Source: Ecdyonurus torrentis
Lineage: Eukaryota > Arthropoda > Insecta > Ephemeroptera > Heptageniidae
DNA: 64,000 nt
Reading direction: 5' to 3'
Assembly (NCBI GenBank): GCA_949318235.1
Contig: OX439131.1
Location: 7,711,811-7,775,810, forward strand
Made by a program: the position numbers and the translations under genes. This document shows, piece after piece, positions 1 through 16,390 of the stretch (position 1 is its first letter; every line of letters begins with the position of its first letter). The notes below the pieces were generated by a model. The model had not been told where the DNA came from. It did not search any database and saw only the letters and a list, made by a program, of their open reading frames with translations.

Positions 1-3430
<3,430 letters not shown>

Positions 3431-3487
3431 ATCGTAACGTAACTCTTGTCTGCTAGATAATTCATCTAGCAGAAGCAAAGTTACGAT
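3431..3487. repeat. 57-nt hairpin (perfect 10-bp inner stem)
   Basis: Inner arms TCTGCTAGAT and ATCTAGCAGA are perfect complements around a 5-nt AATTC loop. Outer arms ATCGTAAC and GTTACGAT also pair, with a small unequal internal loop between the two stems. No target duplication is evident. It could be a tiny fold-back element, a cruciform-forming site or a hairpin RNA; nothing seen favours transcription. Confidence 0.75.
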
Positions 3488-5054
<1,567 letters not shown>

Positions 5055-7940
5055 GTCACAAAACATTTAACACCCAATGTCTTTTTATTGTTATTATTTC
5101 CTTTTGGGTATATAAAATTATATTGTATAAATAATACTCTAAATGATAATATAATACGAAATATTAAAAAAAAAATAATATCTTGCTTTTTCATAGGCTT
5201 ATAGAATCTTATGTGGGCATACATATGAAGCATATGAAAACAAGAATGTGTCGTTCTACTTAAATTCTTTGAATGAATTACAGATTCAAATGAATAATAT
5301 TTTGAATAAATACGAACAAAGATAGAAACAACAAAGCAAGGTATTTACATTTCATCAGTATAGTTAATAAGACATAATCCTATTAAAATGGTTTACTATA
5401 AACAATATTTATAGTAAAATATAATATATTACTATATAGTTGTTGTTTTTTCCTCTTTACTATAAAGTAAAACTTTTATAAAATTGTTTAAAACAAAAAT
5501 AAGAATTATTATGAAAGAGCAAAGATATTTCACTATTTTATTATGAACTACTTTTTTACCTTACAATAGTTTTATTTAATTTTATTTTTATTCGTTTATA
5601 TAATGCATGCAGTTTATGATTAGGTATGCAACACATTAGAGAGAGAGAGAGAGAGAGAATAATGTAGCATGCTTACAACCAATAATGTATTATAAAAGTA
5701 TTAACATGCATCATTATAGCATAATAAAATAGATTAATATTGATTAAAGTTTAACAAGAAATTATATTTACATTTAACATAAAAAAACAAACATAAACAC
5801 TGTTTTTTTCATTTATTTATAATTATTGTTTTGTTTTTTGTTTTTTTACTAAATAATATGATATAATATTAAAACATGCAAGTAAGCGCATTATCTATGA
5901 AAATTTATATAGTAACAATTTATAGTAAGTTTAAATTGGATTTGGTTTTGTTAGGATGCATGATTGCAAATCTGTTAGCCTAAAGGTATAAATTCAATCA
6001 CTATTAAGTGAACTAATTTCACCACAATCTATCACGCTGGTCAATATTGTGATTGCGGCAAATAACAAATATTCTCATGTCTAAATGTTATTGGTCTCAT
6101 TTCCCTGCCTTGCCTGCGTGTATGTTGCATTATTTAGTAGAAATGAGTATAATTACTGTGAGTTGAAAAGTATGTAAATAATTCATTAGCAAAACGCAAA
6201 GGGTTTTAATATGTAAAATATAAATTTATTAAATTTTTGTAATTTTGCATGTAAAGCAAAAAAAATATTATTTTATGAAATTACTGGATTTTTTATGTTG
6301 CAATAAAAAGTAGTTTTAAATTTGTAATAAGAATACTCGATATTAATAGATATCAATAGTTACACTAATTTTTATTTCTAAAAACATCCCAATTTTTTTG
6401 TATGGATAAGCTTATGTGCGCTGTGATTTCTTAAAAAATTGGTTTCACATATCTAGAAGTAGCTTTTTAAACATCTAATGTCATTTACAGGGGTAAAAAA
6501 TCACAAATTAAGTTGTGCAGCATAGTTTTGAACTTCTACAACATAATATTTTATTTTTTTAGTTTTATCTGTTTTACTTACTATGTTGTTGTAAAAAAGA
6601 GTTCTCATGTAGAAGAATTTTACTTTTTTATAAAGTGGTGAAAGTTAACTCTGTACACACAATAGTGGTAACATATTTTACCACTAATATTTATAGCGCG
6701 TCCATAAGAATAATATTGAAAAGTTAGCGCAATTTTTTAAATGTTTAAAAACAATCATGTGATTAGCATAGATGAGACAACGTACAATAATTAACTCTTC
6801 AGTTACTCTTTTCCGTGTTTAAATATAATTTTATCATCTCATTCTTTTGAGCACAAATTTCAACACAGTTCATTGTGCCAGATCGTCACTTCTATTACTT
6901 ATATATGTAAAAAAAAAAAAAAAAAGGCTAATTAAAATCTTCCACTATATAAAAATAAAAATTTCACAAATATAAAAGTTCTAGTATGCTTTTAGAATCT
7001 ATTATTTAATTGATCAAGTCACATTTAAAAAAAATTAAATTAGCAATAAAGTATAGTCAGAAGTATAAGTCACGAAACTTACAACATTTTTTCGGAAGTT
7101 TCTTTACATACTAGACAATACGTGCTGGAAACAATAAAATTTACTATGAAACCGTAGTAAACATGTAAAATAAATTTTTATTGACACGAAAGTGAAGGTG
7201 ATTTGAAAATAAAAATAATAATAATAAAAATATATTCAAAGAATGACAGTGAGTGACATTTGTGCGAGTTTTACGTTTACTTATTGACTCAAATAACATG
7301 AGAAATGTGCTGTATGTCATTTTCATTCAAGATGTTACAATACTTTCGTTTGTGTTCAAGAATATTACATACGTTTTTTACTCAAACTTTTTCGATATAT
7401 TTTTTTCATTGCTACTATACTGCAGAAAAAAAAAGTTTCTGAAAAAAATATAAAAAGTTTTTAATCTACAAAAAAAAAAATCATAATGAAAACTATATTG
7501 AGTGTAATAAATATTATTACAAATTGAAATATTGCATACTAGTTCCAGTTATTTCAATATTGAATTTTTATTGATATATTTTATTGCTCTAGTAATGTTT
7601 AAAATGCAAAATACAGTTTCAATGCAATAAAAAAATGGTATTTTATGATGTATCCTGTACCTTATGCACTCTGCACAACAGATTTGTTCAAATGGTTGCA
7701 TATACTTGCAGGTGCATAAAGAAAATGGCTGCCGTGAATACTTTTTTTCTGAAATTGGAAGAAAAAAAAAAGAATAAAATAAAGAAACAATAGGAAATTG
7801 ATTTTTTTGGTGTACCTTTCTTGCAGTATATAAACTTTCTCATACTTTCACTCTTTTTTTTTTTTATTTGTGTCCATAAGTTTCTTAAGTTATATATTGT
7901 AAAGTTCAGTAAAGCAAAGTCCTTTATAAGTGATATTTAT
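5055..7940. other. AT-rich spacer, no gene seen
   Basis: Includes a short (GA)n at 5,639-5,658 and several A or T runs of 10-17 bp. A slightly GC-richer stretch lies at about 6,000-6,130. Overlapping opposite-strand frames near 7,144-7,453 are AT-rich and low in information. No gene was recognised. Confidence 0.5.
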
Positions 7941-7963
7941 CATGCTATATTTTATATAGCATG
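7941..7963. repeat. 23-nt perfect hairpin
   Basis: CATGCTATAT and ATATAGCATG pair perfectly around a TTT loop. It lies just upstream of the A-rich element tail at 8.0-8.1 kb and may belong to that element. Confidence 0.7.
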
Positions 7964-8125
7964 GAATTAAATGGAGAGCATAGAAACCTCTGCAAATCCT
8001 GTGAAATCCTGTGTTATTACCATAATTGAACAAGCCGATAAGGTATTATACCTTGGCTTGTAAATTGTAAACAATTGTTTTGCTCAATAAAAAAAAAAAA
8101 TAAAAAAAAAAATAAATAAACATTC
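7964..8125 (+). mobile_element. possible non-LTR retroelement/SINE 3' end
   Basis: The segment ends in AATAAA followed by an A-rich tail (about 8,087-8,119), with a nested hairpin upstream (ACAAGCC...GGCTTGT enclosing AAGGTA...TACCTT) and a tandem 10-mer AAATCCTGTG at 7,994-8,013. A hairpin plus a polyadenylated 3' end is typical of retroposon tails. No reverse transcriptase frame, promoter box or target duplication was found, so class and 5' limit are open. Confidence 0.35.
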
Positions 8126-8415
8126 TCCTACGTATCTGGGGAAAAAAATTGTTGCAAAAATAGAATAGTTTCCAAAGTTTGAAATTTTTTTGAAAAGAAA
8201 CACTCATTTTAATTTTGCTTACATAAATACTAAATTTATGAATTCAATAGCATTAATTAAACTGAAGTCATCTGAAAAAAGACATTTACATATAAAATTT
8301 AAGGTATATATCTAAGTTTTTGATACAGAGTTTGCTTATAAGAGGTGATATTCCCGCTTTTACCCTCAGTTGGTTGATATTAGTTTCACCCCGGGTCGTC
8401 TCTCCATTTACCTCA

Positions 8416-8494
<79 letters not shown>
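8416..8494. repeat. (CT)n followed by (CA)n compound microsatellite
   Basis: About 68 bp of CT repeat with one TTT break, passing directly into a short CA run. It explains the overlapping SLSLSL and ERERER frames here. Confidence 0.97.
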
Positions 8495-8495
<1 letters not shown>

Positions 8496-9650
8496 TATTT
8501 TCTCACACATACATACACCCTAGTCCTCTTATTTCTCTTATTAATTCACTCCTACAACATCAGGTATGTCAACCCTAAAATTTACCATAACATAAATTTA
8601 CGTAAACATTCATCTTATTTCCCTCATCCTAAAATATATAAACTCAATTAGAAGATCTTGTTTTACTCCTCCTGATAAATTTATGCGTTCTTTACTAATT
8701 GAAGACAAACTAAGCATACAACAAGAGAACAAAACCCCGCGCTTTTTGTACAAAAAAAAGGGGTAAATTTATCTCAATGCTAATACAATTAATCTCTTAA
8801 AAAATTTTATTACTGTAATCATATAATTTTAATTAAAATTTTAATATTACATTAAAAATGAATAGAATTATACAGTTCTATATTAAAATACAAAATATTT
8901 AATTTAAAATTGTCACGAAATGTATTTACACTCTAAAATACATATATTTATTTTTTTTCCATTCGTGTTTTTTTGGATAATAAATATCATGAATAACTTA
9001 AAATTGTATACAAGTCAATGAAAAGTTTTAAATAAATCAGTATGTAACTAATTGTATATATAACATTATTAATTTATTTTACATATATAAAAAAAAGTTA
9101 AATACATTTAATTGTTATGTACAGTATATGGTTTGCGTGTATTAAATGATCTCTTCCCTTCATTTAAAACGTCAATCAAAATAAGAGAAAGTTTTTTTTT
9201 TTTTGACTTCAAAAGTGTTAAAATTAAATTGAGTAGCTTATACCTTGTTTGCTGAAACCATATATAAGAGGCATGTAATTTTGTTCACCCTTGGCTTTTA
9301 TATAAACGTTAGAAATAAGAGGGCTAATAACATAATCTCTAGTTTCCATCTATAACCATTTTCTAACTCGTCTAAATTAAGTAATTTCAATGATATTTTT
9401 TTTATCAACTTCATTACTTAATATTGTACTCCATGTAAATAATTTTGATAGTTACAATCTCCGAAGAAAAAAAATATATCGTTTAAAATGAAATATCGTA
9501 AAAAGAAAACGTAAATCATGCATGTATAAAGTTCATATAAGTATATAAAAAAAATGAATAAATATAGAAAGGAAGGTGTATTGATAAGTCTAAAAATATT
9601 TAACTTTGATAAGAATAGAAAAAAAATGTGAATTTCTGTCACGGGCGTCA

Positions 9651-9652
<2 letters not shown>
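8495..9652. other. AT-rich spacer, no gene seen
   Basis: Mostly A/T runs and low-complexity sequence. The 77-codon minus frame at 9,418-9,651 is Phe/Ile/Leu/Tyr-rich, as expected of AT-rich noncoding DNA. Confidence 0.5.

Positions 9653-9716
<64 letters not shown>
9653..9716. repeat. (CT)n microsatellite
   Basis: 64 bp of uninterrupted CT repeat on the plus strand. Confidence 0.98.
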
Positions 9717-9719
<3 letters not shown>

Positions 9720-10334
9720 AACTTCCACATATGAAAAATTACTTTTTTTTTGTCCTGTTATATTCTATTGAAGCAAGTCACAAAGTACAATGCACCACTT
9801 CCGACAAGATATATGATTTAAAATGTTCATCCAATTCTTTTTTATATTGTATAATTTTAAAAAAAATAGTAATAATGAAACAAAAATCATAAATCATTTT
9901 TGTAATAACTCTTTGTATTCATTGTATTCTCTGTAAACAATACATCTAGTTATTTTATTTTTTTTTTTTATCTTTTTATTAACAAACATTGTATCACTTA
10001 CCGCATTCTAAAAGCAGGAGCAGAAATAGAGAAAAGCACGTTATTGCCATTCTGTCTCTCTCCTCTTCATGTAGTTTTCTCAATAAAATTGTAATATGTC
10101 TTATATTTAATTAAAATTGGCACTAAATAATCACTATTACACAGAAAATACATGACACTAATATATTATTTTTTATGTAACTTTATTATATATGAGAAAC
10201 ACTTCAAGTATATATCTAAAAAAAAATTCAAGATAAAATAAAGTGGCACATTAAAAAAACAACACACGTTATATATAAATAATAGTTGACAAGTTCAAAT
10301 TTTTGAGACTTTTGTTTTCATATATATTTTTTTT
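9717..10334. other. AT-rich spacer, no gene seen
   Basis: Unremarkable AT-rich DNA leading up to the GC-richer island at 10.3 kb. Confidence 0.5.
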
Positions 10335-10540
10335 TTGAAGGGGCGTGTTCCCTCTCTTTCTCTGTTTTTCTCCCTTATTTTTCTCTCTAAATTTTGTTTC
10401 AGTTGTCGCTTGCTCTACGGTTGTCAGCCGACTGAGTTGGTGTTCTCCGGGATTGCAACGCGAGTGTGGCGCTTCCTTCGCTCTCTCCATACCAGCGCCA
10501 CACACGTTTCTACTGTTTAAGAGTAGACTTCACGTTACAT
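10335..10540. other. GC-richer island with pyrimidine tract, AG acceptor-like site and hairpin
   Basis: This stands out from the flanks by its G+C and CpG content. On the plus strand a long pyrimidine tract ends in TTTGTTTCAG at about 10,402, a good match to a 3' splice acceptor. Downstream, GTGTGGCGCT and AGCGCCACAC (10,464-10,503) form a perfect 10-bp stem with a 20-nt loop. Overlapping short frames exist on both strands (61-78 codons) and none is recognisable. It could be a noncoding exon, a promoter or 5' UTR on the minus strand, or a conserved regulatory element. Confidence 0.35.
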
Positions 10541-11233
10541 TCATACCATTTTCAGTCCTCATATATCTTTAAGTTGTCATTCTTTCTATACAGAAAGAAA
10601 CATAATAATTTTTCGTTATTATTTTTATTTTTACCTTTTTTGTTTCCCTAGATAATAACAACAAAAACAAACAACATGGTCACGTCTTTTTAAAAGTAAG
10701 CAGTACCACTCAACACTTCTTTTGTTCCAACATCAGTCTGACACTAAAAAATAATAATAATAATAACAACTCAAGGGTTAACAGAATGTGTTGAGCAACG
10801 TATATAATCACTTGATAATTTTACGTGTTTTTTTTTCTGAAAACTGTAAACAACATATTTCTGAGTATAATTTCATTCATTATTTTTTTGACTTTACTTA
10901 ATAATATAAATAACTGGAGATAAAAAAAATGATACTTAAAGTGTATTTTAGAATGTATTCTAAAAGTTTTTGACTCTTATTGTATGCTCTTGTGGTGAAT
11001 GTAAAGTCTCAACTTGAACTGTAGTTTGAACTTACAAAATTACAAACTTGGTAGTTTTCTAAAACACTTTAATAAACCCCACAATTTTAAACTTTTTAGG
11101 TGCAGATAATGTTGAATTCATGTAAATTTATATATATTTTTAAGTGCTAAATTTATTTATATTAATTAATTCTTGTTTCACATATTTTTTTGCAGCACAT
11201 ATGTATATGAAAAAACAGCAACTAGTTTTACTC
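10541..11233. other. AT-rich spacer, no gene seen
   Basis: Contains a short (ATA)n run near 10,750 and several A/T runs. No gene was recognised up to the palindrome boundary. Confidence 0.5.
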
Positions 11234-13339
11234 ACAAGGGCGGGTATCCTAATGAGACACGAGATGGAAGCTGCCACACTGAGGGGTGAATGACCTCCCG
11301 ACCAAAAGTTACCTTATAAAATATTACGCCCCCATACGCACTTTTACGGCAGTTATGGCCGTAAACGTAAAACATGGTTTTTACATGTAATTAAATGGGA
11401 CTAAAATTTCATGAAATTTTTATTTTAGTACCTCGACGTTCAAGGGGTCAAATTATATGTAAAAAATGACGTAGTTTTCGAAAATCAACTTTTTGTGGCC
11501 GTAAAAAAATAATTACGGCTCCCAGGGGCTCAAACGCTACATATGACCCCTACTTTAGGTCATTGAATTGTCTATGAAAATTCGAAAAATATTTTTTTCG
11601 AACTTTAACAAAATTAGGCGGAAACTGCATAAAATTTGCCATCGATTGATGTATATTACATTGGGTTTGCATAAAATACACCGGCGGCAGCGGTCGAGAA
11701 AGCGGTCATAATAGGTAGTTTTTGTTCGTGGCCGTAAAATTAACATAGGCTATATAGCCAAATTGGCAAGTTTTTGACCGATTAACATAAAAGTGATGGA
11801 TCTTATGTAAAATGATGCGTTCTTTTCAATAAAATCACTTTTGAAATCGATATCTCAAATTAGGAGTCACCAGAGGCAATTTAATTATAGTACTCCCTCC
11901 TCTCCCATATAAATAGCATTGCAAGTGGTACAAAGTGACGAATAACGCGAGACTGGTGCAAAATAGGAGAAAATATATAAGAGTCTTACCTACCTTTTTT
12001 TGGGTCATTTTATCAGAATCGATTACTAAAATTACCTTAATTTCCAAAAAAAAATTCCACATAAGCCCCTGTATAAAAGAAAAAAAGCTCTCAAAAAATC
12101 GTCAAAAATGACCCATATTTCTTAACAATTACGAAAACATTAAAATTCGTCAAAAGCTATGAAAGTTACAAGGTAGCCCCTGGCAAACTTTTTAAAGAAG
12201 ACTATATTAATCTCCTTTCCATGTTCGTATTATGAAATTCAGACTATAATTTCTATTAGAAAAAAGGGCCTTAAAGTGGATCCAAAAATAACAGTTTTTT
12301 GCTTGTGTAGGCTACCCAAAATATTACAACCCACAGTGCACTATATCAGGATTGCTCAATTTTTTGCGCTCTACACGCTGGTTACCCTTAAAATGTCGTA
12401 ACTCTACTTTTCACGACGTTTCAGTTGACAAAAGGGTTTCGAGGGGGGTCGAAAGAAGGGGGACCCCTTCTTTGTTTTTTGGGTCAAAAAACTTTATATC
12501 TCATATTTTCATGTTACACATGATTTTAGGTCAATTTTGCTGCCCTGATTACGAATCTGAAATCAGTTTTGCATAATTGTAAATATATAGCGTCACAATG
12601 CCAATTTTATTTTTTTGTCCTATTTAAACGCACGTTAAATTTCTGAAAAATGGACGAGCTAATAAGTCGCTTAATAATGCAAATACTCAAAAATATGCAA
12701 ATTTCAAACACACTTTATTTTTACATTTACTTCCTATATACATCAATATAACACGCAAAAATTCAAAATTTTGATTTTTCATTTGCATGAAAGTTTATTA
12801 CATATAAGCATAGGTAACACGCGCTCGTTACCGACTCACAGGCTTGCTGAGGCATCCCATCGTATAAAAAGTCGTATGCTGGCAATCATAAAAAATAAAA
12901 TAAGTAAAAAAATGTAACAAATAGCCTATTTTTTTTACTACTCCGATCATCAATAAGGAATGCAACTCGTATAATCACGCCTTTTACCTCCACCAACTGT
13001 TGAAATCAAAAATAGCAAAAAAAAAAAAAAAAAAAAATACTATCCGCATATGTTTCAATAAACATGACGTAAATTATTTTGATAAATAGCATATTTGGTA
13101 GAAGGATCTGCTATTTCTCAAATATTTTTAACCTTTTACGCTTTAAAAAAGAATATGTTTATTGATAAAATTGCTTGGCAAATGATGGAGAAAAGAGTTG
13201 TTGTTTTTTGCTCAAAAAATCGAGATTTAAGATTACTTTACGGTATATTTTTACGTACGCAACACGAAAATCCACCAATATGTATAGATTATAGGAATAG
13301 GGAATTAAAGAATAATATATCGTTTTCAACATATTTGCG

Positions 13340-13376
<37 letters not shown>

Positions 13377-13403
13377 AATTTTTGATTTAAACAGTTGATG
13401 GAT
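11234..13403 (+). repeat. left arm of giant palindrome
   Basis: Pairs with the right arm with position sums of about 27,192-27,195 outside the MITE and about 26,880 inside it. It keeps the empty TTAA site at 13,128-13,131. The core TACGGCC or its complement recurs several times in the outer 500 bp (near 11,345, 11,498, 11,513 and 11,730). Confidence 0.95.
13128..13131. other. empty TTAA target site in left palindrome arm
   Basis: Unoccupied counterpart of the MITE insertion in the right arm. The flank read on the minus strand is CGTAAAAGG-TTAA-AAATATTTG, identical to the two sides of the filled site. Confidence 0.92.
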
Positions 13404-13478
13404 GTAAAAGGCGTGATTATACGCGAGTTGCATTCCTTATTGATGATCAGAGTAGTAAAAAAAATAGGCTATTTGTTA
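13325..13478 (+). repeat. third copy of an arm segment at the palindrome centre
   Basis: This central stretch (GCGG, a poly-T tract, TTTTTGATTT, the AACAGTTG core, then a 74-bp block starting GTAAAAGGCG) resembles right-arm 14,138-14,279 in the same orientation, and left-arm 12,913-13,055 in the opposite one. The spacer is therefore not unique DNA. The poly-T at 13,343-13,374 lies within it. Confidence 0.8.
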
Positions 13479-15961
13479 TCCACCAACTGTTTAAATCAAA
13501 AATTGCAAAAAAAAAAAATATATAAAATAAAATACTATCCGCAACTATGTTAAAAACGATATATTATTCTTTAATTCCCTATTACTATAATCTATACATA
13601 TCGGTGGATTTTCGTGTTGCGTACGTAAAAATATACCGTAAAGTAATCTTAAATCTCGATTTTTTGAGCAAAAAACAACAACTCTTTTCTCCATCATTTG
13701 CCAAGCAATTTTATCAATAAACATATTCTTTTTTAAAGCGTAAAAGGTTAAAGACGTAGAACACCTTGAACAAAAAACTTGCCTAATATCCTAAAATACC
13801 TAAATATTAACATTATTTTGGCCGGAGTCAATGATTTCTAATTTATTTTCCATTTACAAAATATCAGTTGCGGGTTTACTACGTCACAGCTCGCCTGTTT
13901 CCGCGCGCGTGGACCATGCGATCTGTGACGTAGTAAACCCGCAACTGACATTTTGTAAATGGAAAATAAATTAGAAATCAATGACTCCGGCCAAAATAAT
14001 GTTGATATTTAAGTATTTTAGGATATTAGGAAAGTTTTTTGTTCAATGTGTTCTACGCCTTTAAAAATATTTGAGAAATAGCAGATCCTTCTACCAAATA
14101 TGCTATTTATCAAAATAATTTACGTCATGTTTATTGAAACATATGCGGATAGTATTTTTTTTTTTTTTTTTTTTTTTGCTATTTTTGATTTCAACAGTTG
14201 GTGGAGGTAAAAGGCGTGATTATACGAGTTGCATTCCTTATTGATGATCGGAGTAGTAAAAAAAATAGGCTATTTGTTACATTTTTTTACTTATTTTATT
14301 TTTTATGATTGCCAGCATACGACTTTTTATACGATGGGATGCCTCAGCAAGCCTGTGAGTCGGTAACGAGCGCGTGTTACCTATGCTTATATGTAATAAA
14401 CTTTCATGCAAATGAAAAATCAAAATTTTGAATTTTTGCGTGTTATATTGATGTATATAGGAAGTAAATGTAAAAATAAAGTGTGTTTGAAATTTGCATA
14501 TTTTTGAGTATTTGCATTATTAAGCGACTTATTAGCTCGTCCATTTTTCAGAAATTTAACGTGCGTTTAAATAGGACAAAAAAATAAAATTGGCATTGTG
14601 ACGCTATATATTTACAATTATGCAAAACTGATTTCAGATTCGTAATCAGGGCAGCAAAATTGACCTAAAATCATGTGTAACATGAAAATATGAGATATAA
14701 AGTTTTTTGACCCAAAAAACAAAGAAGGGGTCCCCCTTCTTTCGACCCCCCTCGAAACCCTTTTGTCAACTGAAACGTCGTGAAAAGTAGAGTTACGACA
14801 TTTTAAGGGTAACCAGCGTGTAGAGCGCAAAAAATTGAGCAATCCTGATATAGTGCACTGTGGGTTGTAATATTTTGGGTAGCCTACACAAGCAAAAAAC
14901 TGTTATTTTTGGATCCACTTTAAGGCCCTTTTTTCTAATAGAAATTATAGTCTGAATTTCATAATACGAACATGGAAAGGAGATTAATATAGTCTTCTTT
15001 AAAAAGTTTGCCAGGGGCTACCTTGTAACTTTCATAGCTTTTGACGAATTTTAATGTTTTCGTAATTGTTAAGAAATATGGGTCATTTTTGACGATTTTT
15101 TGAGAGCTTTTTTTCTTTTATACAGGGGCTTATGTGGAATTTTTTTTTTGGAAATTAAGGTAATTTTAGTAATCGATTCTGATAAAATGACCCAAAAAAA
15201 GGTAGGTAAGACTCTTATATATTTTCTCCTATTTTGCACCAGTCTCGCGTTATTCGTCACTTTGTACCACTTGCAATGCTATTTATATGGGAGAGGAGGG
15301 AGTACTATAATTAAATTGCCTCTGGTGACTCCTAATTTGAGATATCGATTTCAAAAGTGATTTTATTGAAAAGAACGCATCATTTTACATAAGATCCATC
15401 ACTTTTATGTTAATCGGTCAAAAACTTGCCAATTTGGCTATATAGCCTATGTTAATTTTACGGCCACGAACAAAAACTACCTATTATGACCGCTTTCTCG
15501 ACCGCTGCCGCCGGTGCATTTTATGCAAACCCAATGTAATATACATCAATCGATGGCAAATTTTATGCAGTTTCCGCCTAATTTTGTTAAAGTTCGAAAA
15601 AAATATTTTTCGAATTTTCATAGACAATTCAATGACCTAAAGTAGGGGTCATATGTAGCGTTTGAGCCCCTGGGAGCCGTAATTATTTTTTTACGGCCAC
15701 AAAAAGTTGATTTTCGAAAACTACGTCATTTTTTACATATAATTTGACCCCTTGAGCGTCGAGGTACTAAAATAAAAATTTCATGAAATTTTAGTCCCAT
15801 TTAATTACATGTAAAAACCATGTTTTACGTTTACGGCCATAACTGCCGTAAAAGTGCGTATGGGGGCGTAATATTTTATAAGGTAACTTTTGGTCGGGAG
15901 TTCATTCACCCCTCCAAGTGGCAGCTTCCATCTCGTGTCTCATTAGGATACCCGCCCTTGT
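13478..15961 (-). repeat. right arm of giant palindrome, interrupted by a MITE
   Basis: Reverse complement of the left arm, interrupted by the TTAA-flanked element at 13,752-14,060. Single-base differences include the CTCGACGTTC/CTCGACGCTC site and the ACACCGG/GCACCGG site when read on the same strand. Such low divergence implies recent formation or continuing conversion between arms. Confidence 0.93.
13752..14060. mobile_element. TTAA-flanked fold-back MITE, family 1 copy A
   Basis: 309-bp element whose two halves are reverse complements around a CG-rich centre (CCGCGCGCG). It begins AGACGTAGAACACCTTGA and ends with the complement of AGGCGTAGAACACATTGA. It is flanked by TTAA at 13,748-13,751 and 14,061-14,064. 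The left palindrome arm holds the same flanking sequence with one TTAA and no insert, which fixes both ends and the duplication. TTAA duplication is the hallmark of piggyBac-type transposases. The element is noncoding and presumably mobilised in trans. Confidence 0.92.
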
Positions 15962-16345
15962 CAGTCCAACAAATGTTTTCCAGCACCGTAGAAATTGCGT
16001 AAAAGTCAAGGTATATTTTGTGTCACTTTTATTGAACCGTGCTTAAAAAGGTCTAGAACTTTTTTTATATTATAGTGTTAAATGAGTACAAAATGAAATT
16101 AAAAGTAAATATCATTTAAATACGTCTTTACATTTACAAAATTAAGTAACAATGTAGATATTTTACTAAAAATATTTAACATTTAAAAATGAAAAATGAA
16201 AGACATAAAATATAATAAAAGTTATCAAAAATATTTTAAACTTTTCTTAACAATATAACTGGCATCTATATACTTTATAATAAGTTTAAGGTAAAAGGTG
16301 AATTCATTATATTTTAGATAAAGTTTATGTTATAAGATCTCTTTA
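15962..16345. other. AT-rich spacer, no gene seen
   Basis: Sequence just outside the right palindrome end; AT-rich with no recognised gene or element. Confidence 0.5.
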
Positions 16346-16390
16346 TCTCTCTCTCTCTGTCTCTCTGTCTCTCTGTCTCTCTCTTTCTCT
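16346..16390. repeat. degenerate (CT)n with GT interruptions
   Basis: CT repeat carrying regularly spaced CTGT units, giving a tandem CTCTCTGT-like substructure. Confidence 0.9.

Larger units (their letters stand above)
11234..15961. mobile_element. giant near-perfect palindrome / fold-back element
   Basis: The left arm runs about 11,234-13,403 and the right arm about 13,478-15,961, reverse complements of each other around a 74-bp spacer. Both outer ends read inward as ACAAGGGCGGGTATCC. Compared 60-bp stretches are identical or differ by single bases; the outer 80 bp and the centre differ more. The right arm is longer by a 309-bp MITE plus a 4-bp target duplication. G+C is well above the flanks. 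Mirrored short frames occur in both arms (74 codons at 12,352-12,576 and 14,618-14,842; 63 codons at 11,555-11,746 and 15,449-15,640). They match because the arms match, and none resembles a transposase. No clear target duplication was seen at the outer ends. It could be a non-autonomous fold-back transposon or an inverted duplication of a longer repeat. Confidence 0.93.

Noticed and set aside
5950..6010. tRNA-derived SINE or tRNA gene near 5.95 kb
   Set aside because: A weak B-box-like AAATTCAATCACT is present, but no A box at proper spacing and no cloverleaf could be drawn.
12352..14842. Identical 74-codon frames in both palindrome arms, suggesting a conserved protein
   Set aside because: The identity follows from the arms being copies of each other. 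There is no domain, no clear start context and no independent sign of selection.
11234..15961. Palindrome as an assembly fold-back artefact
   Set aside because: Not fully excluded, but the arms differ by scattered bases, by end sequences and by a one-arm MITE insertion with a proper TTAA duplication, which an artefact would not produce.
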